DNA of 64,000 bases from Nonlabens arenilitoris (GCF_002954765.1 NZ_MTPW01000001.1:1687501-1751500), one strand, 5' to 3'; counted from the stretch's first letter, positions 54,027 to 63,441 are shown. The notes: a model not told the origin generated them from the sequence alone. A program made the numbers and translations.

Positions 54027-57000
54027 ATGAAAAGAATTACTCTATTCATGTTGTTTCTATGTGGTTTAATAGGGACAGCACAATTTACTATTACAGGAAC
54101 CGTTACAGATCATACGGGAGAACCTGTCGCATTTGCAAACGTTGCAGAGCAAGGAACACGCAATGGTACTACAACCTCGTCAAAAGGAACATATATAATC
54201 ACTGTACAAGAAAATGCGGTGGTTACCTTTTCTTTTATAGGTTATGAATCTTACAGTGTAAAAGTCATAAGTTCTCAAACAATTGATGTAATACTACAAG
54301 AAGGTGACTCTCTAGATCAAATAGTAGTCACTGCACTAGGTGTAAAAAGACAAGAACGAGAGCTAGGATATGCGGTGCAAACGCTGGATGCAGACCAAAT
54401 AGAAGAAGTCAAAGCCGTTAATTTGCTGGATAACCTAGCTGGTAAAATCGCTGGTATTTCAGTAACGCAAGGTGCGACTGGAGTAGGTTCTTCTTCAAAA
54501 ATCACTATACGTGGCGAGGCTAGTTTTTCAAACAATAATCCGTTATTTATTGTGGATGGAACGCCAGTAAATAATAATACCGTTTTTAATTTTACAAACG
54601 AGGCCGCAGCTGGATTTCAAGAAGTTGATTTCGGGAATGGCGCAGGAGAATTAAACCAAGATGATATAGCAAGTGTATCTGTTTTAAAAGGACCAGCGGC
54701 AGCAGCGCTTTATGGAACTAGAGCATCTAATGGTGCAATCATTATTGAAACTAAAAATGGAGGAAAAAAGAAAGGATTAGGAATATCTTATAACACGAGT
54801 TTCTTTGTAGACACAGCTTTTCAATTACCACAATTCCAAAACGAGTATGGGCAAGGAAATAGCGGTCAGTTTGAATATGTTGACGGACTAGGTGGCGGAA
54901 TTAATGATAACATTACCTATTCATGGGGACCAAGATTAGACGCCGGTATTAACATTGCCCAATTTGATAGTCCAGTCACATTACCAGATGGTACCGTTGT
55001 GCGTGGTGGTGATACAGCACTTTATAATGGGTTATCAATCACTCCTACTGCTTTTAAAAGCAATCCAGATAACTTGAAGAATTTCTATGAAACTGGTCAC
55101 ACTTTTATTAATAATATTGCGGTCTCAAATGGCTTTGAAAAAGGAGATTATCGTTTTAGTTTTACAGATTTACGTAGCGAAAGCATTATTCCTGGAGTTA
55201 ATTTAGACAGGCAAAGTGTAGCTGCAAAGCTCAACTTTACACCTAGTGATAAAACAGCCATCCGCACTAGTATCAATTATGTAAATAGTGCATCTGACAA
55301 TAGACCGTCAAATGGTTATGGAAGTGAAAATGTAAATTATTCACTAGTCGCATGGGGACCACGATCTTTAAATATTGATAATTTAAGAAACTACTGGCAA
55401 CCAGGCCTTGAAGGTGTACAGCAGTATTCATTTAATTATACTTTTTTTGACAATCCTTATTTTATATTGAACGAGAATCGCAACAGTTTTGGTCGTGATC
55501 GTTTGTATGGGAATGTTTCTTTGACTCAAGAGTTAACGTCAGAGTTGACAGCTACTGTAAGAACTGGAATGGACTATAGTAATGAAAAGCGTCGTTTCTT
55601 AAGGTCATATTCTACAAACAGATTTAGAAACGGTGCCTATGCAGAGCATGACGTGACTTACCGAGAAATCAATACAGACTTCTTACTGAATTATAAAAAT
55701 CAGTTTGACGATATCACATTTGACGCTAGTATTGGTGGAAATAGATTGAGTCAAAAGGCCTCAACTACACAGGCTCAAACGACTAGTCTTGCACAACCAG
55801 GTATTTTTTCTTTAAATAATGCCGCTAGCCCTATTGAAAGTTTTGGTTTCCGTTCAGAGAAGAGAATTAATAGTTTATACGCTTACGCGAAAGCAGGCTA
55901 CAAAAACTTCCTGTATCTAGACATTACTGCTCGTAACGATTGGTCCAGCGCTCTAGCTACACCTTTTACAGCAGATAATACTTCATTCTTCTACCCATCA
56001 GTATCGACTAGTTTTATATTGAGTAACATAGTAGACTTACCTAAAGTTATCGATTTTGCAAAAATCAGAGCCAGTTATGCACAAGTAGGAAATGATACAG
56101 ATCCTTATCAAACCCAAGGAACTTTTATATCACAAACACCTGTAAATGCACAACCTACTTTTACAAATCAAGATTTTATCCCTAATCAGAATTTAAGACC
56201 CGAAACGACTTCTAGTGTTGAATTAGGGTTTGATATGCGATTCTTAAAGCAACGATTGAATGTAGATTTTACCTATTACAATGCTGTAACATCAGATCAG
56301 ATACTTTCTTTACCTATCGGGATCTCTTCAGGTTTTAGTCAGCAAGTAGTAAATGCAGGATCTGTTAGAAATACAGGTGTTGAGGTTGTTTTAAATGCGA
56401 TTCCTGTGCGTACTGATGACTTTCAGTGGAGCTCAACAGTAAACTTTGCGACTAATCGAGCAATTGTTGAGGATTTACCACAGGATGAAGGACGTTTAAC
56501 ACTAGCCTATTCAAGAGTATATGATAGTCAAGATCAAACAGTCTGGCATCAAGTTGAAGAAGGTGGCCGTATAGGTGACCTTTATGGAACTGGTTATTTA
56601 CGTAATGAAAATGGAGATTTTGTTCTTACGGCAGATGGTCGTTTTATCGCAGATCCGGAGTTGAAAAAGCTAGGAAACTATAATGCAGATTTTACGATGG
56701 GATTCAATAACAGTTTTACTTATAAAAACTGGGACGCATCTTTTTTACTGGACTGGAGACAAGGAGGAATTTTAGTTTCTAGAACTCTCGCTCTAGCTGC
56801 AGTAGGTGGACAGCTAGAAGAAACAGCTAATAGACCGGATGCCGGAATAGTTGCAAATGGTGTGGTAAACACGGGAACAGCAGCAAATCCGGTTTATGTT
56901 CAAAATACGACCGCAGTAAGTGCTGAGAGTTATTACCGTCAGTTCTATGATCGTAATCACGAAGAAAATAATGTATATGATGCGAGCTATTTAAAGCTGC

Positions 57001-57236
57001 GTCAGTTCTCTATTGGGTATTCTTTTGATTTAAATAAAGGTGCTTTAGGTCTATTTAATGGTGGTGCAGAAATGAGAGTTTCTCTAATAGGGAGAAACTT
57101 GTTTGCAATCTCAGAAATTCCTCATTTTGATCCAGAGCAACTTGCAGTGCAAGGTCAGGGATTTGTCAGTGGTGTAGAAGATATGTCATATGCATCTACC
57201 AGAAGTATAGGAATTAAAGCAGGAATCCAATTCTAA
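54027..57236 (+). CDS. SusC-type TonB-dependent transporter of the arsenosugar-type cluster
   Basis: The 1069-residue protein has a signal peptide ending GTAQ, a carboxypeptidase-like domain (FTITGTVTDHTGEPVAFANV, about 20-95), a plug (ISVTQGATGVGSSSKITIRG, FIVDGTPVNNN, SVSVLKGPAAAALYGTRASNG, given as pieces) and a long beta barrel ending IGIKAGIQF with a terminal Phe. It should import a small ligand with the SusD-like partner that follows after 40 bp. The ligand is unknown; the cluster suggests an arsenic or phosphorus compound or a sugar used in arsenosugar formation. A near-palindrome copy encodes A-Y-A-K-A. Confidence 0.92.
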   Translation: MKRITLFMLFLCGLIGTAQFTITGTVTDHTGEPVAFANVAEQGTRNGTTTSSKGTYIITVQENAVVTFSFIGYESYSVKVISSQTIDVILQEGDSLDQIVVTALGVKRQERELGYAVQTLDADQIEEVKAVNLLDNLAGKIAGISVTQGATGVGSSSKITIRGEASFSNNNPLFIVDGTPVNNNTVFNFTNEAAAGFQEVDFGNGAGELNQDDIASVSVLKGPAAAALYGTRASNGAIIIETKNGGKKKGLGISYNTSFFVDTAFQLPQFQNEYGQGNSGQFEYVDGLGGGINDNITYSWGPRLDAGINIAQFDSPVTLPDGTVVRGGDTALYNGLSITPTAFKSNPDNLKNFYETGHTFINNIAVSNGFEKGDYRFSFTDLRSESIIPGVNLDRQSVAAKLNFTPSDKTAIRTSINYVNSASDNRPSNGYGSENVNYSLVAWGPRSLNIDNLRNYWQPGLEGVQQYSFNYTFFDNPYFILNENRNSFGRDRLYGNVSLTQELTSELTATVRTGMDYSNEKRRFLRSYSTNRFRNGAYAEHDVTYREINTDFLLNYKNQFDDITFDASIGGNRLSQKASTTQAQTTSLAQPGIFSLNNAASPIESFGFRSEKRINSLYAYAKAGYKNFLYLDITARNDWSSALATPFTADNTSFFYPSVSTSFILSNIVDLPKVIDFAKIRASYAQVGNDTDPYQTQGTFISQTPVNAQPTFTNQDFIPNQNLRPETTSSVELGFDMRFLKQRLNVDFTYYNAVTSDQILSLPIGISSGFSQQVVNAGSVRNTGVEVVLNAIPVRTDDFQWSSTVNFATNRAIVEDLPQDEGRLTLAYSRVYDSQDQTVWHQVEEGGRIGDLYGTGYLRNENGDFVLTADGRFIADPELKKLGNYNADFTMGFNNSFTYKNWDASFLLDWRQGGILVSRTLALAAVGGQLEETANRPDAGIVANGVVNTGTAANPVYVQNTTAVSAESYYRQFYDRNHEENNVYDASYLKLRQFSIGYSFDLNKGALGLFNGGAEMRVSLIGRNLFAISEIPHFDPEQLAVQGQGFVSGVEDMSYASTRSIGIKAGIQF
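55880..55895. repeat. 16-bp palindrome variant (copy 12)
   Basis: CGCTTACGCGAAAGCA, with one mismatch in the core and one at the last base, inside the SusC-type gene, read as A-Y-A-K-A. Confidence 0.75.
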
Positions 57237-57276
57237 ATTTAAGTTGAACTTAAATTTTAATAGCAAAACACACATT

Positions 57277-58728
57277 ATGAAAAATATATTTATATACTAT
57301 TCTTTAATTACCTTCCTAAGTATAGGGATGACATCTTGTACAGCAGATTTTGAAGAAATAAATACTAATTCAAATGCACCAGTAACAGTACAACCTAGTT
57401 TATTGTTAAGGCAGGTCATTTATAATTATGGAGAAGAGATGTCTTATGAAGGTTTTGTCGCTGGTGGATTATTAGGCCAGCACATGACAGCGTTGGATTT
57501 TAATCTTTTTGATAGACATGCTTTAAAAAGTCCGCAATTAGGTGGTGATCCATGGCCTATTTTTTATCGTAATTTAAGAGATAATGAATTGATTATTAAT
57601 GAGTCTAGATCTAGTGAAGCTTTTAAGGTGTATGAAGGTCCAGCCTTAATCTTTAAAGCCTATATGACCGCAGCACTTACAGATATTTATGGAGATGTTC
57701 CTTATAGTGAAGCATTCCGTGGTTTAGATGGAATAGTTCAGCCTCAATATGATTTACAAGAAGACATATATCTTCAAGAAAATGGGATTTTGGATAATCT
57801 TGACAAAGGGATTGCAGCCATTGAAAATTATACAGGATCTATTGCTTTAGATGGTGATGTATTGTACAATGGCAATCTACAAGCTTGGGTAAGACTAGCA
57901 AATAGTCTTAAGATAAAGGCGCTAGTAAGAATCTCTGATAAAGAAAATATAAGCACTCGTTTACAAGAATTATATGATGATGGAAATTACATAGCAGACA
58001 ACACTCAAAATGCCATTTTTAACTTTACAGATAGTGAACCTAACAACTTCCGTATGGCACGATTGAGAGCTGGAGATTTCAATAATTTTGTGATGAGCGT
58101 GACGATGGAGGAAATCCTAGAAGGATTAAATGATGCGCGTATCGACATTCTTTTTAGACCTAGAGGAAATAATGGGAATGGCGATGATTATGAAGGATTG
58201 TTAAACGGTATTGACGCTTCATCAACCTCTGTAAGCCTTGCAGACTATTCACTGGCAGGAACCATTTTTAGAGAAAATACAGGAATGCTAGATGCAAATT
58301 ATATGACCGCTTGGGAAACCAACTTTTTACTTGCTGAAGCTGCTGAAAAAGGATTGATCACAGCACCTGCACAAACCTTATATGAAACTGCGGTAACTCA
58401 AGCCTTTGAATATTGGAATACAACATTGCCCGTGGATTATTTAACTACCACAGCCGCTTATGCCGCAAATGGAAATGATCCTATTGAGCAAATCATCACT
58501 CAAAAATGGATTGCGAGTCTTATTAATGGTTATGAAGGATGGATTGAATATAGAAGAACTGGTTTCCCAGTTTTAAAAAACATATCGGCTAGTTTAAATA
58601 ATAATTTAATACCGGTAAGAATGCCTTATCCTGCAGAAGAAGCAGCGCTCAATGCAGATAATTATAATGTTGCAGCTAGTGCGACTAATAATAACGATAT
58701 TAATGTGCCTGTGTGGTGGGATGAGTAG
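57277..58728 (+). CDS. SusD/RagB-like outer-membrane lipoprotein (SusD-like_2 type)
   Basis: The 483-residue lipoprotein starts at the ATG at 57277; an upstream in-frame TTG (57244) would put 11 residues before the signal peptide. The lipobox is GMTSC, followed by TADFEEINTNSNAPVTV. The SusD-like_2 pattern is YEGPALIFKAYMTAALTDIYGDVPYSEAF, then LQAWVRLANSLKIKALVRIS and QKWIASLINGYEGWIEYRRTGFP (described in pieces). This family differs from classic glycan SusD and also serves non-glycan ligands. It is the lid partner of the preceding SusC-type transporter. Confidence 0.9.
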   Translation: MKNIFIYYSLITFLSIGMTSCTADFEEINTNSNAPVTVQPSLLLRQVIYNYGEEMSYEGFVAGGLLGQHMTALDFNLFDRHALKSPQLGGDPWPIFYRNLRDNELIINESRSSEAFKVYEGPALIFKAYMTAALTDIYGDVPYSEAFRGLDGIVQPQYDLQEDIYLQENGILDNLDKGIAAIENYTGSIALDGDVLYNGNLQAWVRLANSLKIKALVRISDKENISTRLQELYDDGNYIADNTQNAIFNFTDSEPNNFRMARLRAGDFNNFVMSVTMEEILEGLNDARIDILFRPRGNNGNGDDYEGLLNGIDASSTSVSLADYSLAGTIFRENTGMLDANYMTAWETNFLLAEAAEKGLITAPAQTLYETAVTQAFEYWNTTLPVDYLTTTAAYAANGNDPIEQIITQKWIASLINGYEGWIEYRRTGFPVLKNISASLNNNLIPVRMPYPAEEAALNADNYNVAASATNNNDINVPVWWDE

Positions 58729-58832
58729 ATAAAAATAAAAGTAACAGGAAAAACAAATAAAGAGCAAATGTCAGTTCGAGCAGAGTTGAAAATAGTTTAA
58801 TAGCATTTTTAAGTTTAAATCATATTCCAACA

Positions 58833-60179
58833 GTGGATTTTCTAACCCAAACATCAACCTTACAGTGGTTACTTATTATAGCGAGTAGTGTGATATTTTT
58901 CATATTGGCGCCATATGCTAAAGATGTAGAGACATTTTTTAAAGCACAGCATCGTGGTAAGAAACCTAGTATGGTAATGCTTACTGGTAGTTTGATCATC
59001 TCGTGGATTTTTGCAAAAAGCATTACTAATGCTGCAAATTTAGGACTGGCGTTTGGTCTAGTAGGTGGTGTGGCTTACGCTGGTTATTACCTGTCATTTG
59101 CGGTAGCAGGAATTGTAATTTATCAATTGAGAGTTCAAGGTGGATTTGAAAGCATCCATCATTTTTTGAGTTCTAAATTTGGTAAAAGTGCTGTAAATGT
59201 ATTCTCGATATTAATTAGTTTTAGACTATTTAATGAAGTCTGGTCTAACACGATGGTGATAGGAACCTATTTCGGTGACATGGGGACTACGGCTTATTAT
59301 GCCGCCATAATTGTATTTACATTGCTTACACTAGCTTACACTTTAAAAGGCGGACTGAGCAGCTCGATATTTACTGATGCGATACAAATAGTGTTATTCT
59401 CTATTTTACTGGTAATTATTTTGGGCGTTATTTTTACAGAACCAGATGTTCAGGTAGGGGAAATGTTTACTAGCGGAACTTGGTCTATGGAATTAGGTTT
59501 GAATTTATTTTTTGCGGCCATTTTGCAAAGTTTCAGCTATCCCTTTCACGATCCCGTGTTAACAGATCGTGGTTTTATTAGCTCGCCTAGAATTACTAGA
59601 AAAAGCTTTTTATGGGCAGCGGTTTTAGGGGCGATTTGCATTGTTCTTTTTAGTCTAGTAGGTGTGTATGCACAACAAGCTGGATTAGAAGGACAGGCAG
59701 CTGTTGAAGTGGCTAAAAAATTAGGTGTTGTCTTACTACTTATCATTAATTTTATAATGATTACTAGTGCAGCCAGTACCCTAGATAGTACATTTTCTAG
59801 TTTCTCAAAGATGCTTACTATCGATTTAAATTTGGGTAAAACGGTCAGTTTTGGTAGAATAATGATGGTTATTGTAGCCGTTTTAGGAACCATTCCTGTT
59901 TTTCTGGATGCAGAGATTTTAAGTGCCACAACGATTAGTGGTACAATGGTTATAGGACTCACGCCAGTATTTTTATTATGGAAAATGGACGCTCCTAAAA
60001 TTAGTTATTTCCTATCTGTCATCGCTGGATTGTTTTTTGGTGTATTATTGATTTTTGAGCTTTTTCCAGAACAACTCATTCATACCAGCGGTAAATATTC
60101 TTTATTACTATGGATTAATTTTTATGGTATAATCGTTAGTTTTATTCTCTTTTTAATTCCCACATGTTTCAAAAAGTAA
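58833..60179 (+). CDS. Sodium:solute symporter-like inner-membrane protein
   Basis: The 448-residue protein has about twelve to thirteen hydrophobic helices. The N-terminal layout (SSVIFFILAPYAKDVETFFKA, then SLIISWIFAKSITNAANLGLAFG) and SSSIFTDAIQIVLFSILLV later resemble the sodium:solute symporter fold. The substrate is unknown. The start is GTG at 58833, since no ATG precedes the first helix. Its end overlaps the metallophosphoesterase gene by 16 bp. It follows the SusC/SusD genes, so it could carry the same ligand across the inner membrane. Confidence 0.85.
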   Translation: MDFLTQTSTLQWLLIIASSVIFFILAPYAKDVETFFKAQHRGKKPSMVMLTGSLIISWIFAKSITNAANLGLAFGLVGGVAYAGYYLSFAVAGIVIYQLRVQGGFESIHHFLSSKFGKSAVNVFSILISFRLFNEVWSNTMVIGTYFGDMGTTAYYAAIIVFTLLTLAYTLKGGLSSSIFTDAIQIVLFSILLVIILGVIFTEPDVQVGEMFTSGTWSMELGLNLFFAAILQSFSYPFHDPVLTDRGFISSPRITRKSFLWAAVLGAICIVLFSLVGVYAQQAGLEGQAAVEVAKKLGVVLLLIINFIMITSAASTLDSTFSSFSKMLTIDLNLGKTVSFGRIMMVIVAVLGTIPVFLDAEILSATTISGTMVIGLTPVFLLWKMDAPKISYFLSVIAGLFFGVLLIFELFPEQLIHTSGKYSLLLWINFYGIIVSFILFLIPTCFKK

Positions 60180-60988
60180 AAGATTTAGGTCATAAACGAG
60201 GTAAAATGCTCCTTTTTGGTGGCGTTTATAGTAATTTTCAAGCATTGGAAGCAGTGATGGCATTGGCTCGTTTGCACGATATAGAGCCAGAAAACTGTAT
60301 TTGTACCGGTGACATTATAGGTTACTGTGGTCAACCACAAGAAACTCTAGATACTTTTCAAGAGTGGAATCCATACAGCATTTTAGGTAATGTAGAAATT
60401 CAATTGCGTGATGATCAAGAAGATTGCGGTTGCGATTTTACAGAAGGTTCTCGTTGTGACGGATTTAGTGATGTTTGGTACGCTTTCGCGAAAGCGAACT
60501 TACACACCAACTCAAAAGATTATTTCAACACCTTACCAGATCACATCACTTTTGAATATGGTGGAAGAACTGTAGGAGTGGTGCATGGTAGCGCAGATTA
60601 TGTATCACAATTCATATTCAAGTCCAGCGATTGGGCAGAGAAAATAGAAAGTTACCAAGATCTAGTAGTAGACACTATCATAGCTGGTCATTGTGGATTG
60701 CCATTTAAAGATCAATATGAAAATTTATTATGGCTCAATCCAGGCGTGATAGGTATGCCTGCAAATGATGGAGTAACACACACATGGGCTATGATATTAA
60801 ATGATGAAGATGGTTTTGAAGCACGGCACATTCCAGTGGTTTATGATCATCAAACTGCGATTGTTCAAATGAACAAGCACAACTTGCCACAAGAATATGC
60901 ACTAACACTAGAAACTGGAATATGGGATAATATGGAAATCCTACCAGATGAGGAACGACTATTGCTAGGAAAACCACAAGCGTTTTAA
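60164..60988 (+). CDS. Metallophosphoesterase-family protein with altered metal motifs
   Basis: The 274-residue soluble protein has the fold pattern of YfcE-type phosphoesterases. The first motif, normally D-x-H-G-N, reads GGVYSNFQAL (19-28), so the Asp and His are missing. The second, CTGDIIGYCGQP (47-58), is intact. The third, normally GNHD/E, reads GNVE (75-78). VVHGS (139-143) and AGHCG (174-178) keep their His. A Cys cluster (Cys88, Cys90, Cys98) is an insertion. It may use a different metal set or act on an unusual substrate. It overlaps the symporter gene by 16 bp. A palindrome copy encodes A-F-A-K-A at 107-111. Confidence 0.85.
   Translation: MFQKVKDLGHKRGKMLLFGGVYSNFQALEAVMALARLHDIEPENCICTGDIIGYCGQPQETLDTFQEWNPYSILGNVEIQLRDDQEDCGCDFTEGSRCDGFSDVWYAFAKANLHTNSKDYFNTLPDHITFEYGGRTVGVVHGSADYVSQFIFKSSDWAEKIESYQDLVVDTIIAGHCGLPFKDQYENLLWLNPGVIGMPANDGVTHTWAMILNDEDGFEARHIPVVYDHQTAIVQMNKHNLPQEYALTLETGIWDNMEILPDEERLLLGKPQAF
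60481..60496. repeat. 16-bp palindrome, copy 13
   Basis: A perfect copy inside the metallophosphoesterase gene, read as A-F-A-K-A in VWYAFAKANL. Confidence 0.95.
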
Positions 60989-60991
60989 TCT

Positions 60992-61474
60992 ATGAAAAAT
61001 CTAATCTTCTTCATATCATTTTTATCCATTTCTACCAGCATTCAAGCTCAAGAAATCAATGAATTATTACATCAATATAATAGGATGTCCGTGCCGTATA
61101 TCACGGTACAGACCTTAAAAATGGAATATGATCAATATATCATTTTGGACACTCGTAAAAAACCTGAGTATGAGGTAAGTCATTTACCTGGTGCCATTTG
61201 GGTAGGTGAAAAGTTAGATCTAGAGTTGATTGATGACATTTCTACAGATAAGCCTATCGTGGTTTACTGTTCAGTAGGTATACGTAGTGAAGATTATGGA
61301 GAGGAACTTCTCAACGCAGGTTTTGAAAACGTATATAATCTTTACGGTAGTATTTTCTCATGGAAAGATGCCGGATATAATGTGGTAGATCCAGAAGGTC
61401 ATGATACAGATCAAGTTCATGTATTTTCTAAAGCATGGGAGAAGTATTTAAAGACCGGTGAAAAGGTTTATTGA
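60992..61474 (+). CDS. Exported rhodanese-domain protein
   Basis: The 160-residue protein has a signal peptide (to IQAQ at residue 20) and a single rhodanese domain. Key features are ILDTRKKPEYEVSHLPGA (51-68) and the active-site loop VVYCSVGIRSEDYG with Cys93. It could transfer sulfur or bind oxyanions in the periplasm; rhodanese-fold proteins also include arsenate reductases, which is suggestive here but not shown. It starts 3 bp after the metallophosphoesterase stop. Confidence 0.88.
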   Translation: MKNLIFFISFLSISTSIQAQEINELLHQYNRMSVPYITVQTLKMEYDQYIILDTRKKPEYEVSHLPGAIWVGEKLDLELIDDISTDKPIVVYCSVGIRSEDYGEELLNAGFENVYNLYGSIFSWKDAGYNVVDPEGHDTDQVHVFSKAWEKYLKTGEKVY

Positions 61475-61477
61475 TAG

Positions 61478-61945
61478 ATGAAAGAATCTATAGATTTAAT
61501 ATGGAAGACTATTAAAAACTATTATTGGCTGCTTATTATTCCCATAGTTGTGTTCTTTTATGTCGAATCTTTACAAGAAGAAAGAGAGCTTAATAAATTA
61601 TATAAATGTACTTATGCTCAGGTGATTCATTCTTCACCTGTTTACAAGAAATATAGTAAGCGTTCTTATCATTATGATTTTTTTGTAGAAGGGAGAAAGT
61701 ATGTAGGAAGTTCTAGTGCTTACATATCTGATGATATTAAAATAGGGAACTTCTATCAAGTGAAATTTGCTTCAAATAATCCTCGTAATAATAAAATTGA
61801 TTTTACAACTCAATACTATCAGATTATAAGCGGTTTTGAATCTGATAAAATAGACACCGCATATATCGATGTGTCAAAATATAAGGTTGATTCAGTAGAT
61901 TTAAAAAATCGATTAAATCGAGTGAAAGCATTAATTGAAAAGTAG
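61478..61945 (+). CDS. Membrane-anchored protein of unknown function
   Basis: The 155-residue protein has one N-terminal hydrophobic helix (YYWLLIIPIVVFFYV, about 15-29) and a soluble remainder with a beta-rich centre (YHYDFFVEGRKYVGSSSAYI) and a Lys/Val-rich C-terminal helix. I recognise no family. It starts 3 bp after the rhodanese gene and ends the cluster, so it is co-transcribed with it. The soluble part probably faces the periplasm or outside, depending on helix orientation. Confidence 0.7.
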   Translation: MKESIDLIWKTIKNYYWLLIIPIVVFFYVESLQEERELNKLYKCTYAQVIHSSPVYKKYSKRSYHYDFFVEGRKYVGSSSAYISDDIKIGNFYQVKFASNNPRNNKIDFTTQYYQIISGFESDKIDTAYIDVSKYKVDSVDLKNRLNRVKALIEK

Positions 61946-61956
61946 GATTAAAAAAC

Positions 61957-61982
61957 AACGCCTCGTGAAATCACGAGGCGTT
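61957..61982 (-). terminator. Terminator of metK (also at the end of the arsenosugar-type cluster)
   Basis: A 12-bp stem AACGCCTCGTGA / TCACGAGGCGTT (61957-61968 with 61971-61982) has a 2-base loop, with a T-run on the minus strand. It lies between the convergent small membrane protein gene and metK. Confidence 0.85.
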
Positions 61983-62015
61983 ACAGATTTAAACTACGTT
62001 TTAGTTTTTAGGATT

Positions 62016-63272
62016 CTATAAAGAAAAAGCTTTCTTTACTTCGTCCACATAATCTAATTTTTCCCATGTGAATAACTCTACAGTCTTTTCTACACGACCA
62101 TTATACGGTGATTCAAAAACTAGTGTTTCTGTACGAGGCTCACGACCCATATGACCATAAGCAGCCGTTTCAGAATAGATAGGATTTCTTAGTTTTAATC
62201 TACTTTCTATCGCAGCAGGACGCATGTCAAAGATTTGAGCAACTTTTTTAGAGATTTCTCCATCGGTTAAATCTACAGTTGATGTCCCATAAGTATCTAC
62301 ATGTATAGAAGTAGGTTCTACCACACCTATTGCATAGGATACCTGTACTAGAACTTCAGTAGCAAGACCAGCGGCAACTAGGTTTTTTGCCACGTGACGT
62401 GAAGCATAAGCAGCACTACGATCTACCTTAGAAGGATCTTTACCCGAGAAAGCTCCACCACCATGAGCACCTTTACCACCATAAGTATCTACAATAATCT
62501 TACGACCGGTAAGTCCAGTATCTCCATGCGGTCCACCGATTACAAATTTTCCTGTTGGGTTAATGTGGTAAGTGATTTTGTCATTAAAGAGCTTTTGAGC
62601 ATATGCTGGTAATTGCTCGATAACTCTAGGGATTAAAATTTCAACAAGGTCTTTTTTAATCTGTGCTAGCATCGCATCATCATCTTCATTAAAAGGATCG
62701 TGCTGTGTAGAAATAACAATAGCATCTATACGTTGCGGTATGTTATCATCATTATACTCAATCGTTACTTGTGATTTTGCATCTGGACGCAAGTAGGTTA
62801 TCTGATCCATTTCACGACGCAATTTTGCTAGCTCGATAAGTATTTTATGAGAAATATCTAAGGCTAGTGGCATATAATTATCAGTCTCTGCCGTTGCATA
62901 ACCGAACATCATTCCTTGATCACCAGCACCTTGTTCCTCTTTATTCTCACGATCAACACCTTGATTAATATCTTGTGATTGTTCATGGATTAAAGAAATT
63001 ACACCACAAGAATCGCCGCTAAACTGGTAAGCACCTTTGGTATAACCTATCTTGTTAACCACTTCACGAGCAATGTGTTGTGCGTCTATATAGGTGTTTG
63101 ATTTTACCTCACCGGCAAGTATAACTTGACCAGTAGTCACCATAGTCTCACAGGCTACTTTAGATTCTGGATCAAAGGCTAAAAAATTATCTAATAAAGC
63201 GTCACTGATTTGATCAGCAACTTTATCTGGATGTCCTTCACTTACGGACTCACTTGTAAATAAATATGGCAT
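62016..63272 (-). CDS. metK: S-adenosylmethionine synthase
   Basis: MetK makes SAM from methionine and ATP. The 418-residue chain has [20 protein letters not shown] (residues 5-24), [20 protein letters not shown] and the phosphate loop [25 protein letters not shown] (in pieces here), all of which are diagnostic. The C-terminus is about 25 residues longer than in E. coli, with [16 protein letters not shown]. The ATG at 63272 is preceded by a palindrome copy 10 bp away and by a structured leader. SAM made here serves ArsS and RsmA in this window as well as general metabolism. Confidence 0.97.
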   Translation of the reverse strand: MPYLFTSESVSEGHPDKVADQISDALLDNFLAFDPESKVACETMVTTGQVILAGEVKSNTYIDAQHIAREVVNKIGYTKGAYQFSGDSCGVISLIHEQSQDINQGVDRENKEEQGAGDQGMMFGYATAETDNYMPLALDISHKILIELAKLRREMDQITYLRPDAKSQVTIEYNDDNIPQRIDAIVISTQHDPFNEDDDAMLAQIKKDLVEILIPRVIEQLPAYAQKLFNDKITYHINPTGKFVIGGPHGDTGLTGRKIIVDTYGGKGAHGGGAFSGKDPSKVDRSAAYASRHVAKNLVAAGLATEVLVQVSYAIGVVEPTSIHVDTYGTSTVDLTDGEISKKVAQIFDMRPAAIESRLKLRNPIYSETAAYGHMGREPRTETLVFESPYNGRVEKTVELFTWEKLDYVDEVKKAFSL

Positions 63273-63282
63273 TTAAGTATTG

Positions 63283-63298
63283 CGCTTTCGCGAAAGCG
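63283..63298. repeat. 16-bp palindrome, copy 14
   Basis: A perfect copy in the metK leader, 10 bp upstream of the start codon, so a hairpin could form close to the ribosome site. Confidence 0.95.
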
Positions 63299-63344
63299 AA
63301 CTTAAAAATCGCTCTCGACATTAATAATTTTAGAAGATAAAAAG

Positions 63345-63418
63345 GGCTGTATGCTCGAGTGCGGTACACTGTTTTAGCGTTTATGTTTTCTAATTTGAAA
63401 ACGAGGTCGCAAGCAGCC
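63345..63418 (-). ncRNA. Candidate structured leader RNA (three-way junction) of metK
   Basis: On the minus strand, GGCTG (63418-63414) can pair with CAGCC (63349-63345). They enclose a hairpin GTTTTC / GAAAAC (63402-63397 with 63390-63385, sequence palindromic as arms) and a second stem GCT..AGTG / CACT..AGC (63378-63353). A U-run follows the closing stem. The conserved-looking blocks GCGACC (63410-63405) and GCTAAAAC (63378-63371) resemble GCAACC and GGTGCTA of the S-box RNA upstream of metY. A SAM-responsive element is an attractive guess, but I do not recognise an established class, and covariation is untested. Confidence 0.45.
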
Positions 63419-63441
63419 AAATCTTTCCCCTAATTGAAGTG

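Noticed and set aside
54002..54247. Short plus-strand frame at the start of the second SusC gene
   Set aside because: It overlaps the signal peptide and N-terminal domain of the SusC gene in another frame and is rich in Arg/Tyr/Cys without conservation signs.
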